Shown piece after piece: positions 44,213-52,751 of a stretch of DNA of 64,000 bases. The notes beneath the pieces are model-generated. The model had not been told where the DNA came from, did not search any database, and saw only the letters and a program-made list of their open reading frames with translations. Every line of letters starts with the position of its first letter. Position 1 is the stretch's first letter. Origin of the DNA: Rugamonas fusca (GTDB lineage: Bacteria; Pseudomonadota; Gammaproteobacteria; Burkholderiales; Burkholderiaceae_D); the NCBI RefSeq assembly GCF_014042365.1, contig NZ_JACEZS010000022.1, forward strand, positions 38,901 through 102,900, read 5' to 3'. The position numbers were made by a program, and so were the translations under genes.

Positions 44213-45229
44213 ATGGGCTTGTTCTCGAAACTCAGTAAAAACAAGCAAGAGTCTTCCGGCGAAGACAGCGGCCATTATTCCCGCGCGGAAGACCAGGCCG
44301 CCACCGAACGGGTCCGCTCCAAGCGCGCCTCGTCCGCCGGCGGCAAGGGCCGCTCGCGCGCCGACGCCGAGGCGGCCGATCCCGTCCTGCCGGAGAAGAA
44401 GCGCGCGCGCCGGCGCCTGGTGGGCGCCATCGCGCTGGCGTTGGCCGTGGCCGTGGGCTTGCCCATGGTGCTCGATTCCGAGCCCAAACCTTTGTCGTCC
44501 GATATCGACATCAAGATTCCATCCAAGGACAAGAGTGGCGAATTGCCGGCCGCAGCCGCCACGGTGGCCGCCAGCGCCGCTTTGGACAATACTGAAGAAA
44601 TCGTGACCGATCCGGCCAAGGCCGCGCCGGCCCGGCAGGCGCCCGCCGTGGCGGAGGCCAAGCCAACCGCTGCGCCCAAGCCGGTGGCCGAAGCCAAGCC
44701 CGCCGCCGAGCCCAAGCCCGCGCCCGCCAAGGTCAAGGAGAGCCTGCCCGTGGCCGAACTGCCCAAGGCCGAACTGAAGCCGGCCAAGACGGAAACGAAG
44801 ATCGAAGCGAAAGCCGAAGCCAAGCCCGAACACAAGCCTGAGACCAAGGTCGAACCCAAGCTGGAAGCGAAGGCGGAAGCGAAACCGGAACACAAGGCCG
44901 AACCCAAACCGGCCAGGGAAGAAGCCAAGTCCACCGACGATGCGGCGCGCGCCATGGCCATCCTGGAAGGCAAACCGGCCAAACCAGCGGAAGCGGCTGG
45001 CCAGAAATACGTGCTGCAAGTGGCCGCGCTTTCGGCCCAGGACAAGGTGGATGAATTGCAGGAAAAGCTGCGCGGCGCCGGCATCAAGTCGTTCACGCAG
45101 AAAGTGCCGACCCAGTCGGGCGAGCGCACCCGCGTGCGCGTGGGGCCATTCTCCAGCAAGGAGGAGGCCGAAAAAGTGCGCGCCAAGCTGGCCAAGATGG
45201 GCTTGAACGGCAGTCTGGTTCCGGTGTGA
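44213..45229 (+). CDS. SPOR-domain membrane protein (DedD-like)
   Basis: The 338-residue protein has a charged N-terminus, one membrane helix (LVGAIALALAVAVGLPMVL, about 65-83) and a long Lys/Glu/Pro/Ala periplasmic linker of repeated EAKPEHK-type units. A C-terminal SPOR domain follows (YVLQVAALSAQDKVDELQEKLRGAGIKSF...RVRVGPFSSKEEAEKVRAKLAKMGL). SPOR domains bind denuded septal peptidoglycan, and DedD-type proteins assist cell division. It lies between folC and cvpA, the usual place for dedD. Confidence 0.92.
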   Translation: MGLFSKLSKNKQESSGEDSGHYSRAEDQAATERVRSKRASSAGGKGRSRADAEAADPVLPEKKRARRRLVGAIALALAVAVGLPMVLDSEPKPLSSDIDIKIPSKDKSGELPAAAATVAASAALDNTEEIVTDPAKAAPARQAPAVAEAKPTAAPKPVAEAKPAAEPKPAPAKVKESLPVAELPKAELKPAKTETKIEAKAEAKPEHKPETKVEPKLEAKAEAKPEHKAEPKPAREEAKSTDDAARAMAILEGKPAKPAEAAGQKYVLQVAALSAQDKVDELQEKLRGAGIKSFTQKVPTQSGERTRVRVGPFSSKEEAEKVRAKLAKMGLNGSLVPV

Positions 45230-45248
45230 CGCGACGGATAGTGCGGAC

Positions 45249-45737
45249 GTGACCTTATTCGATTACCTGGTGATCTTTGTGCTGATCACTTCCATCGTCA
45301 TCAGCACCATGCGCGGCCTGGTCAGGGAAATGTTTTCGCTGGCCAGCTGGATCATTGCCTTCATCGCGGCCAACGCCTACAGCGCCACGCTGGCCCGCTG
45401 GCTGCCAGAGGTGGTGCCGGGCCAGGTGGTGCGGCTGATGCTGGCGTTTATCGCGTTGTTCATCGGCGTGCGGATTTTGATGGGCCTGCTCACCATGGCG
45501 CTCGACGCGCTGGTGCAGGCCGGCGGCCTGAGCCTGGTCGACCGTGGCCTGGGCGGCCTGTTCGGCCTGGGACGGGGCCTGGTGATCGTGTTGACGGTGG
45601 TGATCCTGTGCGGCATGACCTCGATCCCGCGCCAGCCGTTCTGGCGCGATGCGCTGCTCAGTCCGCTCGCCGAGACCGGCGCGCGCACCGTCAAGCCTTT
45701 CCTGCCTGCTGCGCTGGCGCAGCATGTGAATTTTTGA
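45249..45737 (+). CDS. cvpA: CvpA-family membrane protein
   Basis: The 162-residue protein has four hydrophobic helices and starts MTLFDYLVIFVLITSIVISTMRGLVREMFSLASWI, the CvpA pattern. The start is GTG at 45249. CvpA is needed for colicin V production and for envelope or purine-related fitness; its mechanism is unsettled. It precedes purF by 37 bases, the conserved pairing. Confidence 0.93.
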   Translation: MTLFDYLVIFVLITSIVISTMRGLVREMFSLASWIIAFIAANAYSATLARWLPEVVPGQVVRLMLAFIALFIGVRILMGLLTMALDALVQAGGLSLVDRGLGGLFGLGRGLVIVLTVVILCGMTSIPRQPFWRDALLSPLAETGARTVKPFLPAALAQHVNF

Positions 45738-45774
45738 ATTCTTTAAATCAGTAATACCAGTCTAGGAGCACACC

Positions 45775-47298
45775 ATGTGTGGCATCGTCGGCGTCGTTTC
45801 CCATCAACCTGTCAATCAACTGCTGTATGACGCACTGCTGCTGTTGCAGCACCGCGGCCAGGACGCGGCAGGTATCGCAACCAACCACAGCAGCATGTTC
45901 GCCATGCACAAGGCGAACGGCCTGGTGCGCGACGTGTTCCGCACCCGGAACATGCGTACGCTGCAAGGCAATTCCGGTATCGGCCACTGCCGCTATCCGA
46001 CGGCCGGTTCGTCGAGCGAGGAAGAGGCACAGCCGTTCTACGTGAACGCCCCGTACGGCATCACGCTGGCCCACAACGGCAACCTGACCAACTGGGAACA
46101 GCTCAAGCAGGAGATGTTCAAGAACGACCGCCGCCACATCAACACCGATTCCGATTCGGAAGTGTTGCTGAACGTGCTCGCGCACGAGATCCAGACCGCC
46201 ACCACCGGCCTGGTGCTGGACCCGGACGCCATCTTCAAGGCCGTGGCCGTGCTGCACCGCCGGGTGCGCGGCGGCTACGCGGCCGTGGCCCAGATCGCCG
46301 ACATCGGCCTGCTGGCGTTCCGCGACCCGTTTGGCATCCGTCCCCTGTGCCTGGGCATCAATGAGACGGAGCTGGGCGTGGAATACATGGTCGCCTCCGA
46401 ATCCGTGGCGCTGGAAGGCATGGGCTTCCGCTTCGTGCGCGACATCGCGCCGGGCGAGGCCGTGTTCATCGACGCCGACAAGCAGCTGCACGCGCGCCAG
46501 TGCGCCGACAATCCTTCGCTCAACCCATGCGTGTTCGAGTTCGTCTACCTGGCCCGCCCCGATTCCGTGATCGACGGCGCTTCCGTGTACGCCACCCGCC
46601 TCAAGATGGGCGAATACCTGGCCGAGAAGATCCGTCGTGAATTCAAGGAAGGCGAGATCGACGTCGTGATGCCGATTCCCGATTCCTCGCGTCCGGCCGC
46701 GATCCAGCTGGCGCTGGCGCTGAACATCGAATACCGCGAAGGCTTCATCAAGAACCGCTACATCGGCCGCACCTTCATCATGCCGGGCCAGGCGGCGCGC
46801 AAGAAGTCGGTACGCCAGAAACTGAACGCCATCGCCTCCGAGTTCAAGGACAAGGTGGTGCTGCTGGTGGACGACTCCATCGTGCGCGGTACCACCAGCC
46901 GCGAGATCGTGCAGATGGCCCGTGAAGCGGGCGCCACCAAGGTGATCTTCGCCTCGGCCGCGCCACCGGTGATCTTCCCCAACGTGTACGGCATCGACAT
47001 GCCCACGCGCGACGAGCTGATCGCCTACGGCCGCACGAACGAGGAAGTGTGCCGCGAGATCACGGCCGACGCGCTGGTGTACCAGGATATCGACGCGCTC
47101 AAGCGCGCCATTTCCGACGTCAATCCGGCGCTGAAGAATTTCGAGGCGTCGTGCTTCGACGGCGTGTACGTGACGGGCGACATTTCCAAGGATTACCTGG
47201 ACAAGCTGGAATACGCGCGTCACCACCCCAAGGCCGCGCCGGCCGAGGATGCGGCCCGCTCCCAGTTGAACCTGAACCTGGCCGCCACGGAAGGCTAA
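45775..47298 (+). CDS. purF: Amidophosphoribosyltransferase
   Basis: The 507-residue protein starts MCGIVGVVSH with nucleophile Cys2 after Met removal. It has the N-terminal glutaminase (HRGQDAAGIA, GIGHCRYPTAG) and the phosphoribosyltransferase motif VVLLVDDSIVRGTTSREIV. It catalyses the first step of purine synthesis. A GGAGC-type site lies 7 bases upstream. An intrinsic terminator starts 6 bases after the stop. Confidence 0.98.
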   Translation: MCGIVGVVSHQPVNQLLYDALLLLQHRGQDAAGIATNHSSMFAMHKANGLVRDVFRTRNMRTLQGNSGIGHCRYPTAGSSSEEEAQPFYVNAPYGITLAHNGNLTNWEQLKQEMFKNDRRHINTDSDSEVLLNVLAHEIQTATTGLVLDPDAIFKAVAVLHRRVRGGYAAVAQIADIGLLAFRDPFGIRPLCLGINETELGVEYMVASESVALEGMGFRFVRDIAPGEAVFIDADKQLHARQCADNPSLNPCVFEFVYLARPDSVIDGASVYATRLKMGEYLAEKIRREFKEGEIDVVMPIPDSSRPAAIQLALALNIEYREGFIKNRYIGRTFIMPGQAARKKSVRQKLNAIASEFKDKVVLLVDDSIVRGTTSREIVQMAREAGATKVIFASAAPPVIFPNVYGIDMPTRDELIAYGRTNEEVCREITADALVYQDIDALKRAISDVNPALKNFEASCFDGVYVTGDISKDYLDKLEYARHHPKAAPAEDAARSQLNLNLAATEG

Positions 47299-47303
47299 GT
47301 TTT

Positions 47304-47338
47304 AACCCGGCGCCGGCCATAGCCCGCGCCGGGTTTTC
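47304..47338 (+). terminator. Intrinsic terminator after purF
   Basis: AACCCGGCGC and GCGCCGGGTT form a perfect 10-base stem, followed by a short T-rich tail. It separates purF from the PLP enzyme gene. Confidence 0.8.
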
Positions 47339-47356
47339 TGTATTCGGACACTCCCC

Positions 47357-48601
47357 ATGAGCGACAAGAAAAACTACGGCTTCACCACCACCATCCTGCA
47401 CAACGACCGCCAGAAGGGCATCGAGCACGGTTCGCTGCACAAGCCCATCCACACCTCGGTGGCGTTCGGCTATGGCGACGCGCGCCAGCTGGCCTCCGTG
47501 TTCCAGGGCAAGGAACCGGGCTTCCGTTATGGCCGCCAGGGCAACCCCACCATCTCCGCGCTGGAAGACAAGGTCACCAAGATGGAGCAGGGCGTGGGCA
47601 CGATCTGCTTCGCCACCGGCATGGGTGCCATCGGCGCCGTGTTCCAGGCGCTGCTGCGCGCGGGCGACCACATGGTGTCGTCGTCCTTCTTGTTCGGCAA
47701 TACCAACAGCCTGTGGCAGACGGCGGCCGGGCAGGGCGTGGACGTGGCCTTCGTGGATGCCACCGACGTGGCCAACGTGGAAGCGGCGCTGACGCCGGCC
47801 ACCCGCCTCGTGTTCGTGGAAACCATCGCCAACCCGCGCACCCAGGTGGCGGACTTGAAGCGTATCGGCGCGCTGTGCAAGGCGCGCGGCATCCTGTACG
47901 TGGTGGACAACACCATGACCACGCCTTATCTGTTCCGACCCAAGGACGTGGGCGCGGGCCTGGTGGTGAACGCGCTGACCAAGTCGATCGGCGGCCATGG
48001 CAACGCGCTGGGCGGCAGCCTGACCGATACCGGCGTCTACGACTGGAACCAGTATCCGCATATCTACGAAAACTACAAGAAGGCTGCGCCCGCGCAGTGG
48101 GGCCTGGCGCAGATCCGCGCCAAGGGCTTGCGCGACTTCGGCGCCTCGCTGGCGCCGGAGGCGGCGCACCATATCGCCGTCGGCGCGGAAACGCTGGCGC
48201 TGCGCATGGAGCGCACCAGTTCGAACGCGCTGGCCTTGGCGCGCATGCTGGAGGCCGATGAGCGGGTGGCGGCGGTCTACTATCCTGGCCTGGCGTCGCA
48301 TCCGCAGCACGGTATTTCGGGTGAGCTGTTCCGCTCGTACGGCTCGCTGCTCAGTTTCGAGCTGAAGGATGGGATCGACTGCTTCGATTTCCTGAACCGC
48401 TTGAAGCTGGCCATCCCGGCCAGCAACCTGGGGGACACGCGCACGCTGATCATCCCGGTGGCGCACACCATCTTCTACGAGATGGGGCCGGTGCGCCGCG
48501 CCTCGATGGGCATCGCCGAATCGCTGATCCGGGTGTCGGTCGGTATCGAGGACGAGGCTGACTTGCTGGACGACTTCCGCACCGCGCTGGCTGGCTGCTG
48601 A
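47357..48601 (+). CDS. Cystathionine gamma-synthase-family PLP enzyme (MetZ-like)
   Basis: The 414-residue protein has RYGRQGNPTISALEDKV and FATGMGAIGAVFQALL. NPRTQVADLKRI and VVDNTMTTPYLFRP follow, with the PLP lysine in NALTKSIGGHGNALGG. The family covers O-succinylhomoserine sulfhydrylase and cystathionine gamma-synthase; position after purF matches metZ in relatives, so direct sulfhydrylation to homocysteine is likely. The exact substrate is not decided by sequence. Its 3' end runs into the 72-base hairpin. Confidence 0.88.
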   Translation: MSDKKNYGFTTTILHNDRQKGIEHGSLHKPIHTSVAFGYGDARQLASVFQGKEPGFRYGRQGNPTISALEDKVTKMEQGVGTICFATGMGAIGAVFQALLRAGDHMVSSSFLFGNTNSLWQTAAGQGVDVAFVDATDVANVEAALTPATRLVFVETIANPRTQVADLKRIGALCKARGILYVVDNTMTTPYLFRPKDVGAGLVVNALTKSIGGHGNALGGSLTDTGVYDWNQYPHIYENYKKAAPAQWGLAQIRAKGLRDFGASLAPEAAHHIAVGAETLALRMERTSSNALALARMLEADERVAAVYYPGLASHPQHGISGELFRSYGSLLSFELKDGIDCFDFLNRLKLAIPASNLGDTRTLIIPVAHTIFYEMGPVRRASMGIAESLIRVSVGIEDEADLLDDFRTALAGC

Positions 48602-48608
48602 GCCAACA

Positions 48609-48680
48609 AAAGATGCCGGCGTGAAAAACAGGGGACGGACCCCGCGGGGGCCGTCCCCTGTTTTTCACGCCGGCATCTTT
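48609..48680. repeat. 72-base near-perfect inverted repeat between convergent genes (REP-like)
   Basis: Two perfect 30-base arms (48609-48638 and 48651-48680) flank a 12-base centre. After one A/G mismatch the centre folds further as CCCC-GC-GGGG. The arms contain GTGAAAAACAGGGGACGG, which recalls dispersed repeats of this type in related genomes (from memory, unchecked). It lies 7 bases after the metZ-like stop and 2 bases before the lexA 3' end, so it would serve both as a bidirectional terminator. Confidence 0.85.
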
Positions 48681-48682
48681 AT

Positions 48683-49321
48683 TCAGTGCCAGGTGCGCAT
48701 CAAGCCTACGGCCAGGCCTTCGAGCGCGAACTCGTCCGCTTCGGGATCGACCTTGATGATCTTGAAGTCGGGGTTTTCCGGCAGCAGTTCTATGGTCGAG
48801 CCGGTCTTGCGGTAGCGCTTGACGGTGACGTCGTTGCCGATGCGGGCCACGACGATCTGGCCATTCTTGGCGCTGTCCACCTTTTTCACGGCCAGCAGGT
48901 CGCCATCCATGATGCCGGCGTCGCGCATCGATTCGCCCCTTACCTTGAGCAGGAAGTCGGGCTTGGCCGAGAACAGGGCCGGGTCCACGCTGTAGCTGGT
49001 TTCCAGGTTTTCCTGCGCCAGGATGGGCGAGCCGGCCGCCACCCGGCCGATCAGCGGCAGCGACATCATCACGGTGGCGGCCACCTTGTGCGCCACCGAT
49101 TCCGCGTGTTCGCCGAGCAGGCGGATGCCGCGCGAGGTGCCGGCCGCGATTTCGATGGCGCCCTTGCGCGCCAGCGCCTGCAGGTGTTCCTCGGCCGCGT
49201 TGGCCGATTTGAAGCCCAGCTCGCTCGCGATTTCCGCGCGGGTGGGAGGGAAGCCGGTGTTTTCGATGGCATCCTTGATCAGGTTGAGAATTTGTTCTTG
49301 CCGTGCGGTGAGCTTAATCAT
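48683..49321 (-). CDS. lexA: SOS repressor LexA
   Basis: The 212-residue protein has an N-terminal winged helix (MIKLTARQEQILNLIKDAIENTGFPPTRAEIASELGFKS). Its cleavage site is A96-G97 (VAAGSP), and its catalytic dyad is S131 (VRGESMRD) and K168 (DVTVKRYR). It represses DNA-repair genes and cleaves itself with RecA. Two LexA boxes upstream show autoregulation. Confidence 0.98.
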   Translation of the reverse strand: MIKLTARQEQILNLIKDAIENTGFPPTRAEIASELGFKSANAAEEHLQALARKGAIEIAAGTSRGIRLLGEHAESVAHKVAATVMMSLPLIGRVAAGSPILAQENLETSYSVDPALFSAKPDFLLKVRGESMRDAGIMDGDLLAVKKVDSAKNGQIVVARIGNDVTVKRYRKTGSTIELLPENPDFKIIKVDPEADEFALEGLAVGLMRTWH

Positions 49322-49335
49322 GAGGGCGCCAGGGG

Positions 49336-49368
49336 CTGTGGATATAGACAGTCTGTATTTTTGTACAG
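49336..49368. promoter_or_regulatory. Two tandem LexA (SOS) boxes
   Basis: CTGT-GGATATAG-ACAG (49336-49351) and CTGT-ATTTTTGT-ACAG (49353-49368) both match CTGT-N8-ACAG and are separated by one base. They lie 15-47 bases upstream of the lexA ATG. The double box resembles the arrangement at E. coli lexA. Confidence 0.92.
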
Positions 49369-49475
49369 TGCGCCATTGATTGCAAGAGCAATTCCTTGCT
49401 TTGGGCGAAATAATGTGAAAAAAACTCGCGCACGGCCCCATCCTGAAGGCGTCCAGGGTAAAAACGACGCCTGAG

Positions 49476-49504
49476 TTGAGTTTTGGCGGAAAAGCTGCTA
49501 TAGT
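49476..49504 (+). promoter_or_regulatory. Sigma70 promoter of the rpsF operon
   Basis: TTGAGT, a 17-base spacer and TATAGT, giving a start near 49511 and a leader of about 65 bases. Confidence 0.75.
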
Positions 49505-49520
49505 CGCCGGCTTACCTCTT

Positions 49521-49548
49521 CCCACACCTGTCTTGACGCCAGGGTGGG
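49521..49548 (+). promoter_or_regulatory. Leader hairpin upstream of rpsF, possible S6:S18 binding site
   Basis: CCCACACC pairs with GGGTGGG with one bulged A, closing a 13-base loop, in the leader of the S6 operon. Ribosomal-protein leaders bound by S6:S18 are known at this place; whether this hairpin holds the required bases was not verified. Confidence 0.3.
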
Positions 49549-49576
49549 CTATTTCACAGTCCTTAAGGGAGTTTGC

Positions 49577-49963
49577 ATGCGTCACTATGAAATTGTCTTT
49601 ATCGTCCACCCGGACCAGAGCGAGCAAGTGCCCGCCATGATCGAACGCTACAAAGCCAGCGTAACCACCCGCGGCGGTTCGGTCCACCGTGTTGAAGATT
49701 GGGGCCGCCGTCAAATGGCTTACTCGATCCAGAAACTGGCCAAAGCACACTACATCTGCATGAACATCGAATGCGACAACGAGACCCTGGTCGAGCTGGA
49801 AACCGCGTTCAAATTCAATGATGCCGTGCTGCGTCACCTGACCGTCAAGATGAAGAAAGCGGAAACCGCGCCTTCGCCAATGATGAAGTCGGTACAACGT
49901 GAAGATGCAGCGAAATCCCATCGCGCTGAAGCGCCAGCGGCTGCCGCCGCTCCTGCAGCCTAA
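49577..49963 (+). CDS. rpsF: 30S ribosomal protein S6
   Basis: The 128-residue protein starts MRHYEIVFIVHPDQSEQVPAMIERY and has GGSVHRVEDWGRRQMAYSI and KAHYICMNIEC. An Ala-rich acidic tail follows. It binds S18 in the 30S platform. It is first in rpsF-priB-rpsR-rplI. AAGGGAG lies 8 bases before the ATG. Confidence 0.98.
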   Translation: MRHYEIVFIVHPDQSEQVPAMIERYKASVTTRGGSVHRVEDWGRRQMAYSIQKLAKAHYICMNIECDNETLVELETAFKFNDAVLRHLTVKMKKAETAPSPMMKSVQREDAAKSHRAEAPAAAAAPAA

Positions 49964-49981
49964 ATTGCGCAGGAATCCGAG

Positions 49982-50290
49982 CTGAACGAACTCCGGTTCA
50001 CTGCCCTCATCGCCGAGCGCGACGCCATCCGGTACACACCGGCCGGCATGCCGATCGTCAACGCTGTGTTACAGCATCGGTCGCAGCAGATGGAGGCGGG
50101 CATAGCCCGGTTGAGCGAGTTTGAAGTGTCCGCGGTCGCCGCGGGCGAGATTTCGACCCGTTTCAGCCAGGCGCCGCTGGGAGGCGTGTATCAGTTCACG
50201 GGATTTCTGAACAAGAAAAGCCGCAATAGCAAAAGCCTGGTATTTCACATCATTGATTTTCGTGCTGTCGCAGACAGCGCACCTATTTAG
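49982..50290 (+). CDS. priB: Primosomal replication protein PriB (probable CTG start)
   Basis: The 102-residue OB-fold protein reads LNELRFTALIAERDAIRYTPAGMPIVNAVLQHRSQQMEAG... and ends FHIIDFRAVADSAPI. The first in-frame ATG (50048) would remove the first beta strand of the fold. The frame is open back to the rpsF stop, with no ATG, GTG or TTG in between. CTG at 49982 has AGGA 7 bases upstream and gives the family N-terminus. PriB helps reload DnaB at stalled forks; dnaB itself lies 1 kb downstream. Confidence 0.85.
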   Translation: MNELRFTALIAERDAIRYTPAGMPIVNAVLQHRSQQMEAGIARLSEFEVSAVAAGEISTRFSQAPLGGVYQFTGFLNKKSRNSKSLVFHIIDFRAVADSAPI

Positions 50291-50305
50291 ATACAGGAGC
50301 CAAAA

Positions 50306-50596
50306 ATGGCATTCGGTAAAAAGTTCGACAAAAACAAGCTCAAGCTGAAAGAAAAGCGCAAGCAACAAAACCCACTGTTCAAGCGTAAGAAGTTCTGCCG
50401 CTTCACGGCCGCGCACGTGGAACAAGTGGACTACAAAGACGTAGACACGCTCAAGGACTTCGTCCAGGAAAACGGCAAGATCATGCCAGCACGTCTGACC
50501 GGTACCAAGGCGCACTACCAGCGTCAAGTTGACACCGCCATCAAGCGCGCTCGCTACCTCGCGCTGCTGCCTTACACCGATCTGCACAACGCTTAA
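50306..50596 (+). CDS. rpsR: 30S ribosomal protein S18
   Basis: The 96-residue basic protein has KFDKNKLKLKEKRKQQNPLFKRKKFCRFTA at the N-terminus and the core DVDTLKDFVQENGKIMPARLTGTKAHYQRQVDTAIKRARYLALLPYTD. It has a longer Lys-rich N-terminus than E. coli S18. It binds S6. AGGAG precedes the ATG. Confidence 0.98.
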   Translation: MAFGKKFDKNKLKLKEKRKQQNPLFKRKKFCRFTAAHVEQVDYKDVDTLKDFVQENGKIMPARLTGTKAHYQRQVDTAIKRARYLALLPYTDLHNA

Positions 50597-50629
50597 TCGC
50601 GTCGTCTAGATAAGATCCTGGAGAGAACT

Positions 50630-51082
50630 ATGCAAATCATTCTGTTGGAAAAAGTCGTCAACCTGGGCAACCTGGGTGAAGTGGTGAAGGTCAAAGACGG
50701 TTACGCACGTAACTTCCTGATCCCGCAAAAAATGGCCCGTCGCGCTACCGCGTCGGCCGTGGCGGAATTCGAAGTCAAGCGCGCTGAACTGGAAAAAGCT
50801 GCTGCCGCCAAGCTGGCCGCTGCCCAGGCCCAAGGCGAGAAGCTGAACGGCATGACCGTGACCGTGTCGCAGAAAGCTGGCGTGGACGGCCGTCTGTTCG
50901 GTTCCGTGACCAACTTCGACATCGCTGAAGCCCTGACCAAAGCTGGCTTCGCTGTTGAAAAAGCTGCCGTGCGCATGCCTACCGGTCCGCTGAAGGCCGT
51001 TGGCGAGCACCCAGTGACCGTTGCTCTGCACACCGACGTGGTGGTGGAAGTGACCGTTGCTGTCGTGGGCGAAGCTGCCTAA
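50630..51082 (+). CDS. rplI: 50S ribosomal protein L9
   Basis: The 150-residue protein starts MQIILLEKVVNLGNLGEVVKVKDGYARNFLIPQKMA, the L9 N-domain. A long connecting helix (VAEFEVKRAELEKAAAAKLAAAQ) and an RNA-binding C-domain follow. GGAGAG lies 6 bases upstream. A terminator closes the operon. Confidence 0.98.
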   Translation: MQIILLEKVVNLGNLGEVVKVKDGYARNFLIPQKMARRATASAVAEFEVKRAELEKAAAAKLAAAQAQGEKLNGMTVTVSQKAGVDGRLFGSVTNFDIAEALTKAGFAVEKAAVRMPTGPLKAVGEHPVTVALHTDVVVEVTVAVVGEAA

Positions 51083-51122
51083 GTAACCACTGCAAGCGGG
51101 TGGCAACGCCCGCCGCAGCACC

Positions 51123-51152
51123 AGAAAAAGCCGGGTTCGCCCGGCTTTTTCT
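51123..51152 (+). terminator. Intrinsic terminator after rplI
   Basis: AGAAAAAGCCGGG and CCCGGCTTTTTCT form a perfect 13-base stem on a TTCG tetraloop, ending in a T-run. It is symmetric and could work in both directions. Confidence 0.92.
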
Positions 51153-51292
51153 ATGGGCGTCGCACTGGCTTATTTGGCAAGATGTTGCTCTGCAGCATTT
51201 CCTTGCGCTACGGTCAGTGACATGGCCCGATTTTTGTAGCAAACCTACGAAATTTTTTCTCGTCAATAATTTTTGGCGGGTGACTATGCAGG

Positions 51293-51298
51293 TATAAT
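51293..51298 (+). promoter_or_regulatory. Consensus -10 element immediately before dnaB
   Basis: TATAAT ends 7 bases before the dnaB ATG, so transcription would start at or within a base or two of the A of the ATG. The -35 region is T-rich and weak (TTTTTG-like). No Shine-Dalgarno lies between -10 and ATG, which suggests a leaderless mRNA. Confidence 0.6.
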
Positions 51299-51305
51299 TC
51301 GCGCC

Positions 51306-52691
51306 ATGAACGCCCCCCCAGATCCACAAGTCGATTCACTCCGCATTCCACCCCACTCCATCGAAGCAGAACAGTCTGTGATCGGTGGCTTGTTGCGTGA
51401 CAATGCGGCGTTTGACCGCATCGCCGACTTCATGCATGCGGAAGACTTTTACCGTTATGACCACCGTTTGATCTTCGAACAGATCGTGCGGCTGATTAAC
51501 GCATCCAAGCCGGCCGACGTGATCACCGTGTTTGAAGCGCTCAGCCAGCTGGGCAAGGCGGACGACGTCGGGGGCTTAAGCTACTTGAACGCGATGGCGC
51601 AAAACACGCCATCGGCAGCCAACATCCGCCGTTATGCCGAGATCGTGCGCGATCGTGGCATCCTGCGCCAGCTCATCACGGTGGCCGACGAGATCTCGGG
51701 ACAAGCCTTCAGCCCCCAGGGCAAGGAAGTCAAGCAGATGCTCGACGAGGCCGAATCGAAGATCTTCGCCATCGCCGAGCAGGGTGCCCGCGGCGCGGCC
51801 GGCTGGACCGCCGTGCAGCCGCTGCTGACCCAGGTGGTCGAGCGTATCGATGAACTGTACAGCCGCGACAACCAGAGCGAAATCACGGGCGTGCCGACCG
51901 GCTTCATCGACCTGGACCGCATGACCTCCGGCCTGCAGCCGGGCGACCTGGTGATCGTGGCGGGCCGTCCTTCGATGGGCAAGACGGCGTTCTCGGTCAA
52001 CATCGGCGAGAACGTGGCCATTGAAGCGGGCCTGCCCGTGGCCGTGTTCTCGATGGAGATGGGCGGCGCCCAGCTGGCCATGCGTATGCTGGGCTCCGTG
52101 GGCCAGCTCGACCAGCACCGCCTGCGTACGGGCCGCCTGAACGACGAGGACTGGCCGCGCCTGACGCACGCCATCCAGAAGATGAACGACGCCCAGTTGT
52201 TCATCGATGAAACCCCGGCCCTGAACCCGATCGAGATGCGCGCGCGCGCCCGGCGCCTGTCGCGCCAGTGCGGCAAGCTGGGCCTGATCATCGTCGACTA
52301 CCTGCAGCTGATGCAGGGTTCCACGCCGGGCGACAACCGCGCCTCCGAGATTTCGGAAATTTCGCGGAGCTTGAAGGGCCTGGCCAAGGAATTGCAGTGC
52401 CCCGTGATCGCCCTGTCGCAGCTGAACCGCTCGCTGGAACAACGCCCCAACAAACGGCCCGTCATGTCCGACTTGCGCGAATCGGGCGCTATCGAGCAGG
52501 ACGCGGACGTCATCATCTTCCTGTATCGCGACGAGGTCTACAACCCGGACTCGCCCGATAAAGGCACGGCCGAAATCATCATCGGCAAGCAGCGTAACGG
52601 CCCGATTGGCGCCGTGCGTCTGACCTGGATAGGCCAATACACCAAGTTTGGCAATTATGTCGGTAACCTGGCGCTTTACCAAGGCGACTAA
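51306..52691 (+). CDS. dnaB: Replicative DNA helicase DnaB
   Basis: The 461-residue protein has the N-terminal primase-interacting domain (PPHSIEAEQSVIGGLLRDNAAFDRIADF). The RecA-like motor has Walker A AGRPSMGKTAF, Walker B LIIVDYLQLM and the arginine-finger region SQLNRSLEQRPNKRPVMSDLRESGAIEQDAD. It unwinds DNA as a hexamer at the fork. The ATG at 51306 is chosen from homology; it lies directly downstream of a TATAAT, with no ribosome site. Confidence 0.98.
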   Translation: MNAPPDPQVDSLRIPPHSIEAEQSVIGGLLRDNAAFDRIADFMHAEDFYRYDHRLIFEQIVRLINASKPADVITVFEALSQLGKADDVGGLSYLNAMAQNTPSAANIRRYAEIVRDRGILRQLITVADEISGQAFSPQGKEVKQMLDEAESKIFAIAEQGARGAAGWTAVQPLLTQVVERIDELYSRDNQSEITGVPTGFIDLDRMTSGLQPGDLVIVAGRPSMGKTAFSVNIGENVAIEAGLPVAVFSMEMGGAQLAMRMLGSVGQLDQHRLRTGRLNDEDWPRLTHAIQKMNDAQLFIDETPALNPIEMRARARRLSRQCGKLGLIIVDYLQLMQGSTPGDNRASEISEISRSLKGLAKELQCPVIALSQLNRSLEQRPNKRPVMSDLRESGAIEQDADVIIFLYRDEVYNPDSPDKGTAEIIIGKQRNGPIGAVRLTWIGQYTKFGNYVGNLALYQGD

Positions 52692-52751
52692 CCCCTCGCC
52701 GCCCGCTAGCCCGGGCGGCCAAGCAACTCGAAATACTCAACGGAGAATGAC

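Noticed and set aside
48450..48815. Two similar short ORFs on opposite strands sharing PRGPSPVFHAGIF
   Set aside because: They are the two readings of the 72-base inverted repeat, not genes.
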